Part shown: positions 1 to 8,205 of the stretch, piece by piece
Layout of the letters: the number at the start of each line of letters is the position of its first letter
How positions within the stretch are numbered: the first letter of the stretch is position 1
NCBI RefSeq assembly: GCF_002234915.1
Contig: NZ_NEWD01000006.1
Location: 62,001 to 126,000, forward strand
Source of the DNA: Bifidobacterium vansinderenii
GTDB taxonomy: Bacteria; Actinomycetota; Actinomycetes; Actinomycetales; Bifidobacteriaceae
DNA: 64,000 bases
Direction of reading: 5' to 3'
The notes under the pieces: generated by a model
Told to the model about the DNA's origin: nothing
The model's database searches: none
Seen by the model: the letters and a program-made list of their open reading frames with translations, nothing else
Made by a program: the position numbers and the translations under genes

Positions 1-420
1 CGGATTGAGCCACGAGGCATGCTGCACGCCCAGAAGAATCACCACCACGATGCCGATCTTGACCATCCAGCCGAGCAGGAACCATGTCAGGTATGCGGCC
101 GGACGCAGATGCATGCGGCTGAGCACCGCCACCAGAACCGGGTTCGTCAGGCACAGCAGCACCACGGCCACGATGGCCACCAGCGCCGACCACACGCCCA
201 GGATGCCGGAGAACATGTATCCGGCGATGGCGCTGAGCACCGCGAACACCAGCAGGAACATCACGCTCTGGTAGATAGCGCGATACATGAGGTCCCACAC
301 GGTCTCCTCGCCGGCACGACGCGGCTTGGCGAACAGATGGCGGTCACCGCCGGACTTGGCGTCCATCTTCTCCGACGTCGCAGTCGTTTCGTCCGCGTTC
401 ACATTCGTCTCTTCCGACAT
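1..420 (-). CDS. AtpI-like membrane protein, partial (C-terminus beyond window)
   Basis: The reading frame opens with ATG at 420 and runs off the left edge without a stop, giving 140 residues. A charged N-terminus rich in Glu, Thr and Asp (about residues 1-40) is followed by hydrophobic segments around residues 50-70, 75-95 and 110-135, fitting the small ATP synthase I-type protein that precedes atpB in actinobacteria. A strong ribosome site (GGGAGGAAAGG) lies in the end of the upstream wecA-like gene, only 2 bases separate the two genes, and both appear co-transcribed. Function is inferred mainly from gene order (sua5, wecA-like, atpI-like, then atpB expected); the protein itself is poorly conserved. 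Confidence 0.6.
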   Translation of the reverse strand, partial: MSEETNVNADETTATSEKMDAKSGGDRHLFAKPRRAGEETVWDLMYRAIYQSVMFLLVFAVLSAIAGYMFSGILGVWSALVAIVAVVLLCLTNPVLVAVLSRMHLRPAAYLTWFLLGWMVKIGIVVVILLGVQHASWLNP

Positions 421-422
421 GT

Positions 423-1625
423 CTAGGCCTTTCCTCCCGTCGGCGTCGTCTCTTCCTCAGTCACGGTATCCGTACTGTGTTTCGGACGGCCATTCATGGC
501 GCGCGCTGCGGCCAGTGCCGCGTTCTCCTCCCGAATCTCGGGAATGCGACGTCGGGCATACGGATACAGGGTGGCCACGGTGAGCAGTATCGCCGCGATC
601 ACGAATCCGATGGCGACGTATCGCGCCTCGAAAAACAGAATCATAATCGATCCGAACGAAATCAGCGCCGCCCATCCCCACAGGATCAGCACTGCTCCCT
701 GCACGGTGTGGCCGATACGCAGCATGCGGTGATGCAGATGCATGCGGTCGGGGTGCATGGGCGACTGTCCCTTGCTCACGCGGCGCACGATGGCCAGGAT
801 CATGTCGAGCACCGGCAGGAACAGCACCAGGATCGGCAGCAGGATCGGCATGAACACGGGCAGGTAGATGCTCGCGTGGATCGTGGTCGGGTCGAGGCGG
901 CCGGTCATCACGATCGACGCGCAGGTGACGAGATAGCCAAGCAGCATGGAACCCGAGTCGCCCATGAACAGCTTGGCGGGATGCCAGTTGTGCAGGATGA
1001 AGCCCACGCAGATGCCGAGCAGCGCCACGTCGATCATAGTGGCCATGGACGCGTAGCTGGGCGAATTGCGGGCGATGATGTACGAATATATGGCGAACGC
1101 GATGCCGCCGATCGCCACGATGCCGGACGCCAGACCGTCGAGACCGTCCACGAAGTTCACCGCGTTGATCGACGCGACGATCAGGATCGCCGTGACCGCC
1201 ATGGAAATGCTGGGCGACGTGGCCACAAGCGAGCCGAACGGCAAGGAGACGACCTTGAGACCGCCCCATGCCACGAACACGGAGATGATGAGCTGTCCGG
1301 ACAGTTTGAGCATCCAGTCGAGATCCCACCGGTCGTCGCATACGCCGAGCAGGCAGATCAGCACGGCGCCGATGGAGATGATCACCGGCTGCAGATTGTC
1401 GTGAAACAGTCCTTCGGTCAGTGACAGATGACTGGCGAAGCACATCGATACGAGAAAACCGAGCATCATGGCCACGCCACCCATGCGCGGGGTGGGCACC
1501 TTGTGCACGTCTCGGGCACGCACCTCGCCCACCGCGCCGAATTCGATGGCGAGATGCCTGATGAGCGGCGTCAGCAGAAACGTTGCGCCGCCGGCGATGG
1601 CCGCGATGAAAAAGTAGATTCTCAC
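423..1625 (-). CDS. WecA/MraY-family undecaprenyl-phosphate sugar-1-phosphate transferase
   Basis: 400-residue polytopic membrane protein of the glycosyltransferase-4 family, which moves a phospho-sugar (typically GlcNAc-1-P) from a UDP-sugar to undecaprenyl phosphate to start a cell-wall glycopolymer. Seen in sequence: a VPTPRMGG motif near residue 45, the VNFVDGLDGLASG motif near residue 155 (the Asp-rich Mg/substrate site), LFMGDSGSMLLGY near 220, and a His-rich DRMHLHHRML segment near 295, all typical of WecA rather than MraY. The start is GTG at 1625, preceded by GGAGG, and it overlaps the sua5 stop by 4 bases, so translation is probably coupled. The C-terminal 40 residues are charged and cytoplasmic. 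The precise sugar is not shown. Confidence 0.85.
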   Translation of the reverse strand: MRIYFFIAAIAGGATFLLTPLIRHLAIEFGAVGEVRARDVHKVPTPRMGGVAMMLGFLVSMCFASHLSLTEGLFHDNLQPVIISIGAVLICLLGVCDDRWDLDWMLKLSGQLIISVFVAWGGLKVVSLPFGSLVATSPSISMAVTAILIVASINAVNFVDGLDGLASGIVAIGGIAFAIYSYIIARNSPSYASMATMIDVALLGICVGFILHNWHPAKLFMGDSGSMLLGYLVTCASIVMTGRLDPTTIHASIYLPVFMPILLPILVLFLPVLDMILAIVRRVSKGQSPMHPDRMHLHHRMLRIGHTVQGAVLILWGWAALISFGSIMILFFEARYVAIGFVIAAILLTVATLYPYARRRIPEIREENAALAAARAMNGRPKHSTDTVTEEETTPTGGKA

Positions 1626-2332
1626 GCCGTAATACCTCCGTCGTCGTTCACGTCGGATTCCACGGACCGGGATGCCCCACCACGCAGCGACCCGTGCAGG
1701 GCCTCGTGGATGCGGGACTGCGGTATCACGCCCTCACGGAGGATGGCGATGCCGTCGCGCCCGTGCGGATCCGACGCCACCACTGTACTCGAGAGTGGTC
1801 CCGGCGTGGGACCGCCGTCAAGATACAGGGCGATCGCATCACCGAGATCGTCGGCCGCCTGCTGCGCGGTCTGCGCGGAATCACGGCCGGACAGGTTGGC
1901 GCTGGATGCGGCGAGCGGCCCGGTTGCTGCGAGAATGCGCAGGGTGTCGGCCGAATCCGGCACGCGAATGCCCTGCGTGCGAGACGGATGCGCATGCGGG
2001 TCCACGCGCACGGTCACCAGTTTGCAATCGTCACGTGCCACGCAGATCGGAGAGAACGCGCCGGGCAGGAACTCGGCGGACAGCCGGTCCAACGGTACGG
2101 GCAGGTCGAGGCCCAACGCGTCGATGTCGTCAACAGACGCCAGCAGAACCTGCAGCGACTTGGCGCGCGGCCTGTGCTTGGCCTTGAACACGCGGTCCAC
2201 GGCGTCGGGATTGCGCGGATCGCAGGCCACGCCGTACACGGTGTCCGTGGGAATCACCACCAGTTCGCCTTCCCGTATCAAGCGGGTCGCCAACGCCAAC
2301 GACTCCTCATCGATCGGCATGATTCGTGCCAT
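1622..2332 (-). CDS. L-threonylcarbamoyladenylate synthase, Sua5/YrdC family
   Basis: 236 residues if started at ATG 2332, which has GAGGTGA eight bases upstream; longer in-frame starts at 2353 and 2422 lack as good a site. The family makes L-threonylcarbamoyl-AMP from threonine, bicarbonate and ATP for the t6A37 modification of ANN-decoding tRNAs. Visible features are the G(E)LVVIPTDTVYGVACDP segment near residue 20, KHRPRAKSLQVLL near 55 (basic nucleotide site), and the conserved SSANLSG motif near 165. It is the first gene of a run with the WecA-like and AtpI-like genes. Length fits the short YrdC/Sua5 type without a large C-terminal domain. Confidence 0.85.
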   Translation of the reverse strand: MARIMPIDEESLALATRLIREGELVVIPTDTVYGVACDPRNPDAVDRVFKAKHRPRAKSLQVLLASVDDIDALGLDLPVPLDRLSAEFLPGAFSPICVARDDCKLVTVRVDPHAHPSRTQGIRVPDSADTLRILAATGPLAASSANLSGRDSAQTAQQAADDLGDAIALYLDGGPTPGPLSSTVVASDPHGRDGIAILREGVIPQSRIHEALHGSLRGGASRSVESDVNDDGGITA

Positions 2333-2719
2333 GTCTCGTTCACCTCGCATCATCTGAGACAATTCGCCCCATATACAATTCGTCCGCGAACATGTCGGTA
2401 TAAGGCATGGCGGAGCATCCAAGATGCCATACCATATCGTTTGTCTTCAATCAACACTTACGGAAACGCATCCATTATGCCCGCATGTCGTCACAAGTTC
2501 CGGAAAGCACTCGCAGGCACAGTCGATAAGATAAACGACACACCTTGTGTTCGCGCTCACAATGCAAGCGGGACAACACGCGAACGGTTTTTGAGTGATA
2601 TGATTTAGATCGTTCAAGAAAATGCGTACGAACGTACACATTCGATAGCCCGGCACTGCCGCATTCGATGTGTTCGACGGACCGCACGATATGACAAGAA
2701 CGATCTGACAAGGAAGTGC
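2333..2719. promoter_or_regulatory. Divergent intergenic region between sua5 and the acetyltransferase gene
   Basis: 387 bases without a credible gene; the open frames crossing it on the minus strand are antisense to the acetyltransferase and lack family features. It is more AT-rich than its surroundings and must hold the promoters for both neighbours. I see no strong palindrome or riboswitch-like pattern. The ribosome site AAGGAAG just before 2720 is clear. Confidence 0.4.
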
Positions 2720-3439
2720 ATGATGAGCGACGAAGCCACGCAGACGAACGCAGCAACCCCGCAGAACGCGGCACAGACCACGGAATCGAAGTACCCGCCG
2801 GTGGAACTGCGCACACCGCGCGCCAGCGAGCGCGAGGAGATGCTGAACGGCAAGCTGTACGACGCGTCCGACCCCGAACTGGATGCCATGCGTCGCAGGG
2901 CCGGCGATCTGTGCACCAGGTTCAACGGTCTGTCCCGCGACGACACCGAGACGCGTGCGGCCGTGCTTGACGAGCTGCTGCCGCATCACGGCGAGAATCT
3001 GGATGTGATGGGTCCGGTGTTCTTCGACTACGGCTGCCACACCACGCTTGGCGATCGCGTGTTCGCGAACTTCAACTTCACCGTGTTGGACTGCGCCCCC
3101 GTGACGATCGGTGACGACGTGCTGTTCGGACCGAACGTGTCGCTGCTGCCGCCGATGCATCCGCTGCGCTGGCAGGATCGCAATGTGCGCAAGCGCGCGG
3201 ACGGCACTGCCTATGACTATGAGTATGGCGAGCCGATCGTGATCGGTTCGAACTGCTGGTTCGGCGGCAACGTGACCGTTCTGGGCGGCGTGACCATCGG
3301 CGACGGCTGCGTGATCGGCGCCGGCGCCGTGGTGACAAAGGACATTCCGGCGAATTCGGTGGCCGTGGGCAATCCGGCGCGTGTGATCAAGACGATCTCC
3401 GACGCGGACGCCTCCGAGCTGCAGGAGTACGCGCAGTAG
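2720..3439 (+). CDS. Maltose/galactoside O-acetyltransferase family protein (LacA/Maa-like)
   Basis: 239 residues with a left-handed beta-helix (hexapeptide repeat) acyltransferase fold. An N-terminal polar extension of about 28 residues precedes the Maa-type helical cap (EREEMLNGKLYD, residues 34-45). The hexapeptide coil follows (VFANFNFTVLDCAPVTIGDD, then NCWFGGNVTVLGGVTIGDGCVIGAGAVVTKDIP), ending in VGNPARVI. The family uses acetyl-CoA to acetylate a sugar hydroxyl; the usual catalytic His is plausible in MHPLRW near residue 154. It lies opposite in strand to an otherwise conserved block (prmC to sua5), so it looks inserted there. Two adjacent ATG codons make the start 2720 or 2723. A second member of the family is at 49312-49959. 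Substrate unknown. Confidence 0.8.
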   Translation: MMSDEATQTNAATPQNAAQTTESKYPPVELRTPRASEREEMLNGKLYDASDPELDAMRRRAGDLCTRFNGLSRDDTETRAAVLDELLPHHGENLDVMGPVFFDYGCHTTLGDRVFANFNFTVLDCAPVTIGDDVLFGPNVSLLPPMHPLRWQDRNVRKRADGTAYDYEYGEPIVIGSNCWFGGNVTVLGGVTIGDGCVIGAGAVVTKDIPANSVAVGNPARVIKTISDADASELQEYAQ

Positions 3440-3492
3440 GGACCGAAGGTTTGGGCTGGATGAGGGAGATGAGCCCTAGGGCTTGTGCGATG

Positions 3493-3612
3493 AAAGCTCT
3501 CCCTCAGTCCGGCTTCGCCGGCCAGCTTCCTCCCCTGGAGGGAGCACAAAGATAAAGAGCGTTCTCCCTCCTAGGGAGGGAGATGTCACGACGAACGTCG
3601 TGGCAGAGGGAA
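3493..3612. repeat. GC-rich intergenic palindromic repeat (REP-like), copy 1
   Basis: The stretch carries CTCCCTCAGTC, a GGC..GCC arm pair, then CCTGGAGGGAG, followed by a second small palindrome CTCCCTCCTAGGGAGGGAG at about 3564-3582 and ACGACGAACGTCGT at about 3590-3603. The same layout (Y-rich block, TCAGTC, short hairpin, Y-rich/R-rich hairpin) recurs in at least eight other host intergenic gaps of this window and not in the prophage. Here it sits between two convergent genes. Confidence 0.7.
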
Positions 3613-3636
3613 GGGATTCCACCCCGCGCACCCGCA

Positions 3637-4530
3637 TCATCGCTTCTCGGCAAACAGGTAGCGGGGGCGGCCGGTGAGATCGTCGCCGGTCCGCGCCTCG
3701 CCGAAGCCGTGCGTCAACGCATAGTCGCACAATGCGGGGCCCTGACTGACGTCGTGCTCCATCACCAGTGCTCCCCCGTCGCGCAGCAGCGAGACCACAC
3801 GGTCAATGATGCGTTCGGGAATGTGCAGCCCGTCGGCCGAACCGCCGTAGAGGGCGAGTTCGGGATCATGGTCGCGCACTTCGGGCTGTTCGGGGATTTC
3901 TGATTCCGGCACATACGGAGGGTTGGTGATCACCAGATCGATGGTGCCGTCGAGCTCACGCAGTGTTTCGGGAGCCGTCGCGTCGCCGAGAATCAGGTGA
4001 TATCGCTCCCCCACGCCGGGGAATTCGGATGCGATCTTCGTGCGGTTGCGGTCGGTCCACGCATACGTGGTCTCGCTGAGTTCGACCGCCCACACTTCGC
4101 TCGTCGGCACCTCGCTCGCCACGGACAGGCCTATGATGCCGCTGCCGGCGCACAGATCAACCACTCGGGGATTGCGAATACCGTTCTCGGCCAGCCAGTC
4201 CAGTCCGGCCTGCATCACGATCTCGGTTTCCGGACGTGGAATGAACACGCCGGGACCGACCTCCACTTCAAGGTATCGGAACGGCGCGGTGCCGACGATG
4301 TACTGCAGCGGCTCGCGCGCGGCACGGCGGGCGATCATCGCATCGTATGCGGCGGGGGCGAACGACTCCGGCAGGGCGCGACCCATAAGCATGAGCATAT
4401 CGATGTCGCGGAGTGAGAGGTCGGCGGCGTGGGCCAGCAGGAGTTTTGCGTCGTGGTCGGGGGTATCCACGCCGGCAGTTTGCAGAGTTGCGGCCGCGGA
4501 ATGCAGCAGCTGCGCAATGGCATCCGGCAT
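3637..4530 (-). CDS. prmC: Peptide chain release factor N5-glutamine methyltransferase PrmC
   Basis: 297 residues from ATG 4530, which follows AGAGGGGAA; an upstream in-frame ATG at 4605 would add 25 residues without homology. PrmC uses S-adenosylmethionine to methylate the glutamine of the GGQ motif in release factors. The N-terminal helical domain (residues 1-80) is followed by a Rossmann methyltransferase with FIPRPETE (residue 103 area), DLCAGSGIIGLSVA (SAM-binding glycine loop) and the diagnostic ITNPPYVPESE motif that binds the target glutamine. It lies directly downstream of prfA, its substrate gene, as in most bacteria. Confidence 0.93.
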   Translation of the reverse strand: MPDAIAQLLHSAAATLQTAGVDTPDHDAKLLLAHAADLSLRDIDMLMLMGRALPESFAPAAYDAMIARRAAREPLQYIVGTAPFRYLEVEVGPGVFIPRPETEIVMQAGLDWLAENGIRNPRVVDLCAGSGIIGLSVASEVPTSEVWAVELSETTYAWTDRNRTKIASEFPGVGERYHLILGDATAPETLRELDGTIDLVITNPPYVPESEIPEQPEVRDHDPELALYGGSADGLHIPERIIDRVVSLLRDGGALVMEHDVSQGPALCDYALTHGFGEARTGDDLTGRPRYLFAEKR

Positions 4531-4616
4531 GGAATTCCCCTCTTTCTTCTTAGTGTGATCACACCAGCCATGCTTTCTTGACCATGCATGTCTTAGTACG
4601 ATCACACCAGCTTTGC

Positions 4617-5708
4617 CTACTGCTTGTCGGCCTGGGCGAGGCGGGCGGCTTCGTCGGCTTGGATGTCGGAGTCGATCACGGCCTGCAGGTCGCCGTCGAG
4701 CACCTGGTCGAGGTTGTACGCCTTGTAATTGGTACGGTGGTCGACGATGCGGTTCTCCGGGAAGTTGTACGTGCGGATGCGCTCGGAACGGTCAAGAGAG
4801 CGCACCTGGGAGTGGCGCATGTCGGCGGCCTCGGCAGCCTCCTGCTCGTGCTTCATGGCCAGCAGTCGGGACTTGAGCACGCGCAATGCGGCCGCACGGT
4901 TCTGGATCTGCGACTTCTCGTCCTGCATGCTCACCACGATGCCGGTGGGGATGTGCGTCATGCGCACGGCGGAGTACGTGGTGTTCACGGACTGGCCGCC
5001 AGGGCCGGAGCTCATGAAGATGTCGATCTTCAGGTCCTTCGGATCGACTTCGATCTCGTCATCATCGTCGTCGGCCTCAGGGAACACGATCACGCCGGCC
5101 GCGGACGTCTGGATGCGGCCCTGCGATTCGGTGACGGGGATGCGCTGCACGCGGTGTACGCCGCCCTCGTACTTGAGCGAGGCCCACACGCCGTCGGCGG
5201 GCGCCACGGTGCCCTTGGCGCGAATGGCGATCTGCACGTCCTTGACGCCGCCGAGCTCGGTGCCGTTCTGGCTCTGGATCTCGCACGACCAGCCGCGGCG
5301 TTCCGCGTAGCGCGTGTACATGCGCAGCAGATCGCCGGCGAACAGCGCAGCCTCCTCGCCACCGGCGCCGGCCTTGATCTCCATGATCGTGTCGCGGGCG
5401 TCGTCGGGGTCGCGCGGAATCAACGCGGTGCGCAGCTTTTCACGTGCTTCGGGAAGTTCGGACTCCAGACGCTTCGCCTCGTCGGCGAAGTCGGGGTCCT
5501 CGGACGCCATCTCCTTGGCGGCCTCGTAGTCGTCGTTGAGCGTTTTGTAACGCTGGTATGCGGAAACGATCACGCTCAGTTCGGCATGACGACGACCGAG
5601 CTTGCGCATCTTCTCGGGGTTCGACGCCACCTCGGGCTGGCTCATTTCCTGTTCGATCTTGTGGTATTCGTCAACCGCGGTCTTCGCCGCCGGGAATTCT
5701 TCCGCCAT
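4617..5708 (-). CDS. prfA: Peptide chain release factor 1
   Basis: 363 residues, the normal RF1 length. The protein recognises UAG and UAA and triggers peptidyl-tRNA hydrolysis. The GGQ catalytic loop is in [15 protein letters not shown] (about residue 230), after the family motif [18 protein letters not shown], and the [22 protein letters not shown] block follows. The codon-recognition segment near residue 185 lies where RF1 carries its PxT tripeptide ([21 protein letters not shown]). It is between rpmE and prmC, with an 86-base gap to prmC. The start ATG at 5708 has a modest GGAAAG site. Confidence 0.95.
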   Translation of the reverse strand: MAEEFPAAKTAVDEYHKIEQEMSQPEVASNPEKMRKLGRRHAELSVIVSAYQRYKTLNDDYEAAKEMASEDPDFADEAKRLESELPEAREKLRTALIPRDPDDARDTIMEIKAGAGGEEAALFAGDLLRMYTRYAERRGWSCEIQSQNGTELGGVKDVQIAIRAKGTVAPADGVWASLKYEGGVHRVQRIPVTESQGRIQTSAAGVIVFPEADDDDDEIEVDPKDLKIDIFMSSGPGGQSVNTTYSAVRMTHIPTGIVVSMQDEKSQIQNRAAALRVLKSRLLAMKHEQEAAEAADMRHSQVRSLDRSERIRTYNFPENRIVDHRTNYKAYNLDQVLDGDLQAVIDSDIQADEAARLAQADKQ

Positions 5709-5783
5709 GTTCGCTTTCCGTTCTCTTTGCAGACCTTACCGTGCACCAATCCGCCGTGCACAAACCTTGTTCAAGCATACAAA

Positions 5784-5833
5784 AACGCCAGCCCCGCGGA
5801 CGGACCGCGAGGGTCCGAAACGGGACTGGCGTT
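5784..5833 (-). terminator. Rho-independent terminator after rpmE
   Basis: On the minus strand AACGCCAG-CCCG pairs with CGGG-CTGGCGTT around an inner GGACC/GGTCC stem, followed by TTTTTG. It begins 10 bases after the rpmE stop, so it ends or attenuates the rpmE transcript before prfA. Confidence 0.8.
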
Positions 5834-5843
5834 GTAACGTCTG

Positions 5844-6056
5844 CTACTTGGCCTTCTTGCCGTAACGACGCTCGAAGCGAGCCACGCGACCGCCGGTGTC
5901 CAGAATCTTCTGCTTGCCGGTGTAGAACGGGTGGCACTTGGCGCACACGTCGGCCGTGATGTGGCCGGAGGTGATGGTCGAACGGGTCACGAAGGTGTTG
6001 CCGCACGAGCACACGACCTCGGTGGGCACGTATTCGGGATGAATACCCTGCTGCAT
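5844..6056 (-). CDS. rpmE: 50S ribosomal protein L31, zinc-binding (C+) form
   Basis: 70 residues. The motifs VVCSCGNTF and [16 protein letters not shown] carry the two CxC/CxxC cysteine pairs that define the zinc-containing form of L31, and [14 protein letters not shown] is the usual C-terminus. It is preceded by AGGAG five bases before ATG 6056 and followed by a strong terminator. The rpmE-prfA-prmC order is the actinobacterial norm. Confidence 0.95.
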   Translation of the reverse strand: MQQGIHPEYVPTEVVCSCGNTFVTRSTITSGHITADVCAKCHPFYTGKQKILDTGGRVARFERRYGKKAK

Positions 6057-6171
6057 GATTACTCCTAGGATCTATTTCAGGACCGGGTCGTCATGCCCCA
6101 CTGGCACAACGTGAACCGGAACCTATGGGATTATACGCGCACGGCTGGATTACGGCAAGCCGACAAGAAAA

Positions 6172-6255
6172 CGCCTCGGCAGGGATTCGAACCCCGTCGA
6201 GGCGCTGCAATTCTCATTAACCCAGCCCGAAACGCCGGAGAGAGGATCGGCGTTT
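6172..6255 (-). terminator. Double hairpin terminator of the HemL-like gene; second hairpin mimics a tRNA T-arm
   Basis: Reading the minus strand after the stop at 6272, the first stem is AAACGCCG/CGGCGTTT (6255-6248 with 6237-6230, perfect 8 bp). About 25 bases on comes CGCCTCG (6204-6198) pairing with CGAGGCG (6178-6172), then TTTTCTTG, an ordinary terminator shape. The loop side of this second hairpin is CGGGG-TTCGAAT-CCCTG, which has exactly the stem length and loop of a tRNA T-arm. No matching anticodon or D-arm exists upstream, so it is not a full tRNA gene. Confidence 0.65.
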
Positions 6256-6271
6256 CAAGCAAGTCCTATTT

Positions 6272-7651
6272 TCAGTTGGCGAGGTCGTGGGCCATTTCCT
6301 CGAAGGCGGCGAGGTAGGTGTCGCAGGCCTTCTCGTCGTGGGCGACGGACAGCGTCCACTCCTCCTCGCGACCAGGGGCCATGTAGACGCCGCGGTTGGC
6401 CTGATACAGCCAGGCGAGCTGGTTGAGGGCGGCGTTCTGGCCCTTGCGGAAGCTCACGTAGTCGGTGATCTTGTGCGGGGAGAACGTGACGCAGCCCTTG
6501 GCACCGAAGCCCTGGGCGTAGCCCGGGAAGTCGTACTTCTTGATGATCGCGCTGCAGCCGTCCATCAGACGCTGGTTCATGCGGTCGAGGTGCTCGTAGG
6601 CCGCGGGGGTGAGCACCTTTTCGAGGCTGGCGCGCGCGGCGGCCATAGACAGCGGGTTGCCGGAGAAGGTGCCGACCTGGTAGACGGAACCGTCCTCGAC
6701 CACGCTCATGACCTCGTCGCTACCGCCGATGGCACCGGAGGGCAGACCACCGGCGAGCGACTTGGCGATGGTGACCATGTCGGGGGTCACACCGAAGAGC
6801 TTGGTGGCGCCGCCAGGGCCAACGGTCAGACCGGTCTTGACCTCGTCGAAGATCAGCACGATGCCGTGCTTCTTGGTCACCTCGCGCACGCCCTCAAGAT
6901 AGCCGGGCTCGGGCGGCACGATCGACATGTTCATCAGGCAGGCTTCCATGATGAGGCAGGCGGGCGCCTCGCCGGCGGCCTCCATTTCCTCGATGCGGTG
7001 CTCGAGCGCGTCGAGATCGTTAAACGGCACCGGAACGGTCAGTTCGACGGTGGCCTTCGGGATGCCAGCACCGTACGGCAGGGACTTCAGATGGTAGCGG
7101 TCGCCGATGTTGTTGTAATCCTCGGAAATGGAGATCATCACGGCGTCGTGGTGGCCGTGGTAGGAGCCGAAGATCTTCATGATGTGATCGCGGTGCGTGT
7201 AGGCGCGGGCGATGCGGATGGCGTCCATGGTGGATTCGGAGCCGGAGTTGTTGAAGCGCCACTTCGGCAGACCGAAGCGTTCGGTCAGCTCCTCGGCCAC
7301 CACCACGTCGTCCCAGTCAGGCATGGCGAAGTGGGAGCCCTTGGAGAAGCGGTCATTGACGGCCTCGGCGATGATCGGGTTGGCATGGCCCTGCAGCATG
7401 GCGCCGAAACCGTTGTTGAAGTCGTAGTATTCGTTGCCGTCGACGTCCCACATCTTGGCGCCCTGGCCGCGATCCACGTAGATCGGCCACGGATCGCGCA
7501 GCTGGTAGGAGGAGGCGACGCCGTTGCACAAGTGCTTGCGGGCGCGGTCGTACATCTCATGGGACTTGCCGAGCTTGGCGTTGAGCTTCTCACCTTCCTT
7601 CTCGGTGAGTTCCTTGATTCGGGCTTCATCGATCGTCGTTGTCATGGCCAA
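6272..7651 (-). CDS. Class-III PLP aminotransferase, glutamate-1-semialdehyde aminomutase (HemL)-like
   Basis: 459 residues. PLP-enzyme features: NNSGSESTMDAIRIAR near residue 138, the FGSYHGHHDAVM segment near 165, LIFDEVKTGL (the PLP-ring Asp) near 275, TIAKSLAGGLPSGAIGG with the Schiff-base Lys near 302, and YQVGTFSGNPLSMAAA near 330. These are closest to HemL/GSAM among fold-I aminotransferases. Bifidobacteria are not known to make heme from glutamate, and no other heme gene is present; the gene instead follows, on the same strand, a PotABCD operon. I infer an amine or beta-amino acid transaminase, possibly acting on putrescine or a related diamine, but the substrate is not visible in the sequence. 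Start 7651 has AAAGGAG-like sequence (AGTAAAGGAGTTGGCC) just upstream. Confidence 0.75.
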   Translation of the reverse strand: MAMTTTIDEARIKELTEKEGEKLNAKLGKSHEMYDRARKHLCNGVASSYQLRDPWPIYVDRGQGAKMWDVDGNEYYDFNNGFGAMLQGHANPIIAEAVNDRFSKGSHFAMPDWDDVVVAEELTERFGLPKWRFNNSGSESTMDAIRIARAYTHRDHIMKIFGSYHGHHDAVMISISEDYNNIGDRYHLKSLPYGAGIPKATVELTVPVPFNDLDALEHRIEEMEAAGEAPACLIMEACLMNMSIVPPEPGYLEGVREVTKKHGIVLIFDEVKTGLTVGPGGATKLFGVTPDMVTIAKSLAGGLPSGAIGGSDEVMSVVEDGSVYQVGTFSGNPLSMAAARASLEKVLTPAAYEHLDRMNQRLMDGCSAIIKKYDFPGYAQGFGAKGCVTFSPHKITDYVSFRKGQNAALNQLAWLYQANRGVYMAPGREEEWTLSVAHDEKACDTYLAAFEEMAHDLAN

Positions 7652-8205
7652 CTCCTTTACTGCGTTTTCCCTAATGCCTACAGCAAACCACCTATTTATT
7701 TCGCAGTTATTAACAGATTTATCTACGATTTACATAGGTCAGCAGTTGGGTAAATAACAGAAAATCTCCCAATCGAAACGACCGGGAGACCTGACGGCAT
7801 GGGGAATGGAGGCTGGAGAGAGCATATGGGCGGAGATGAAATCGACAAATACAAAATCGCCTACTGCGATGCGATGATTCCGTTTTCGCCGGAGCGAAAA
7901 CGGCCGCCTGCGGCGGGTCACCTCATCCGTCCGGCATAGCCGGACACCTTCCCCTCAAGGGGAAGGCGGCATGTCGCTATTGGCTCACATAGGGAAGAGC
8001 CGGCTTCCCCTTGAGGGGAAGCTGTCGGCGCAGCCGACTGATGAGGTGACCCGCCGCAGGCGGAATCGTCGTTCGCGCATGCGAACGACACAGCAGCGCA
8101 TCGCCGAAGGCGATTCCACGGCATACTCCGACATGCTCCGCAAACAAACAACGGCGGGCGGCGTGGCCTCTCAGCACACGCCGCCCGCCGTCATTCACTC
8201 ACCAA
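7652..8205. repeat. 554-base gene-free region with a large inverted REP-like repeat
   Basis: No credible gene is present. A perfect 23-bp inverted repeat joins 7904-7926 and 8041-8063 (ATGAGGTGACCCGCCGCAGG and its complement). Each arm leads into a smaller hairpin (TCCGGC..GCCGGA; CTTCCCCTC..GAGGGGAAG; TCGGC..GCCGA), so the two halves are head-to-head copies of the window's REP-like family. A separate stem CGTTTTCGC/GCGAAAACG is at 7881-7902. The region separates potD (end at 8206) from the HemL-like gene; the promoter of the latter should lie in the AT-rich stretch 7660-7760. Confidence 0.7.

Noticed and set aside
6172-6204. A tRNA gene on the minus strand
   Set aside because: Only the T-arm can be formed; the outer stem closes directly on it and there is no D-arm, anticodon arm or acceptor partner.
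7652-8205. A riboswitch upstream of the aminotransferase or pot genes
   Set aside because: The folded structure is explained by inverted REP-like copies, and no known aptamer pattern was recognised.
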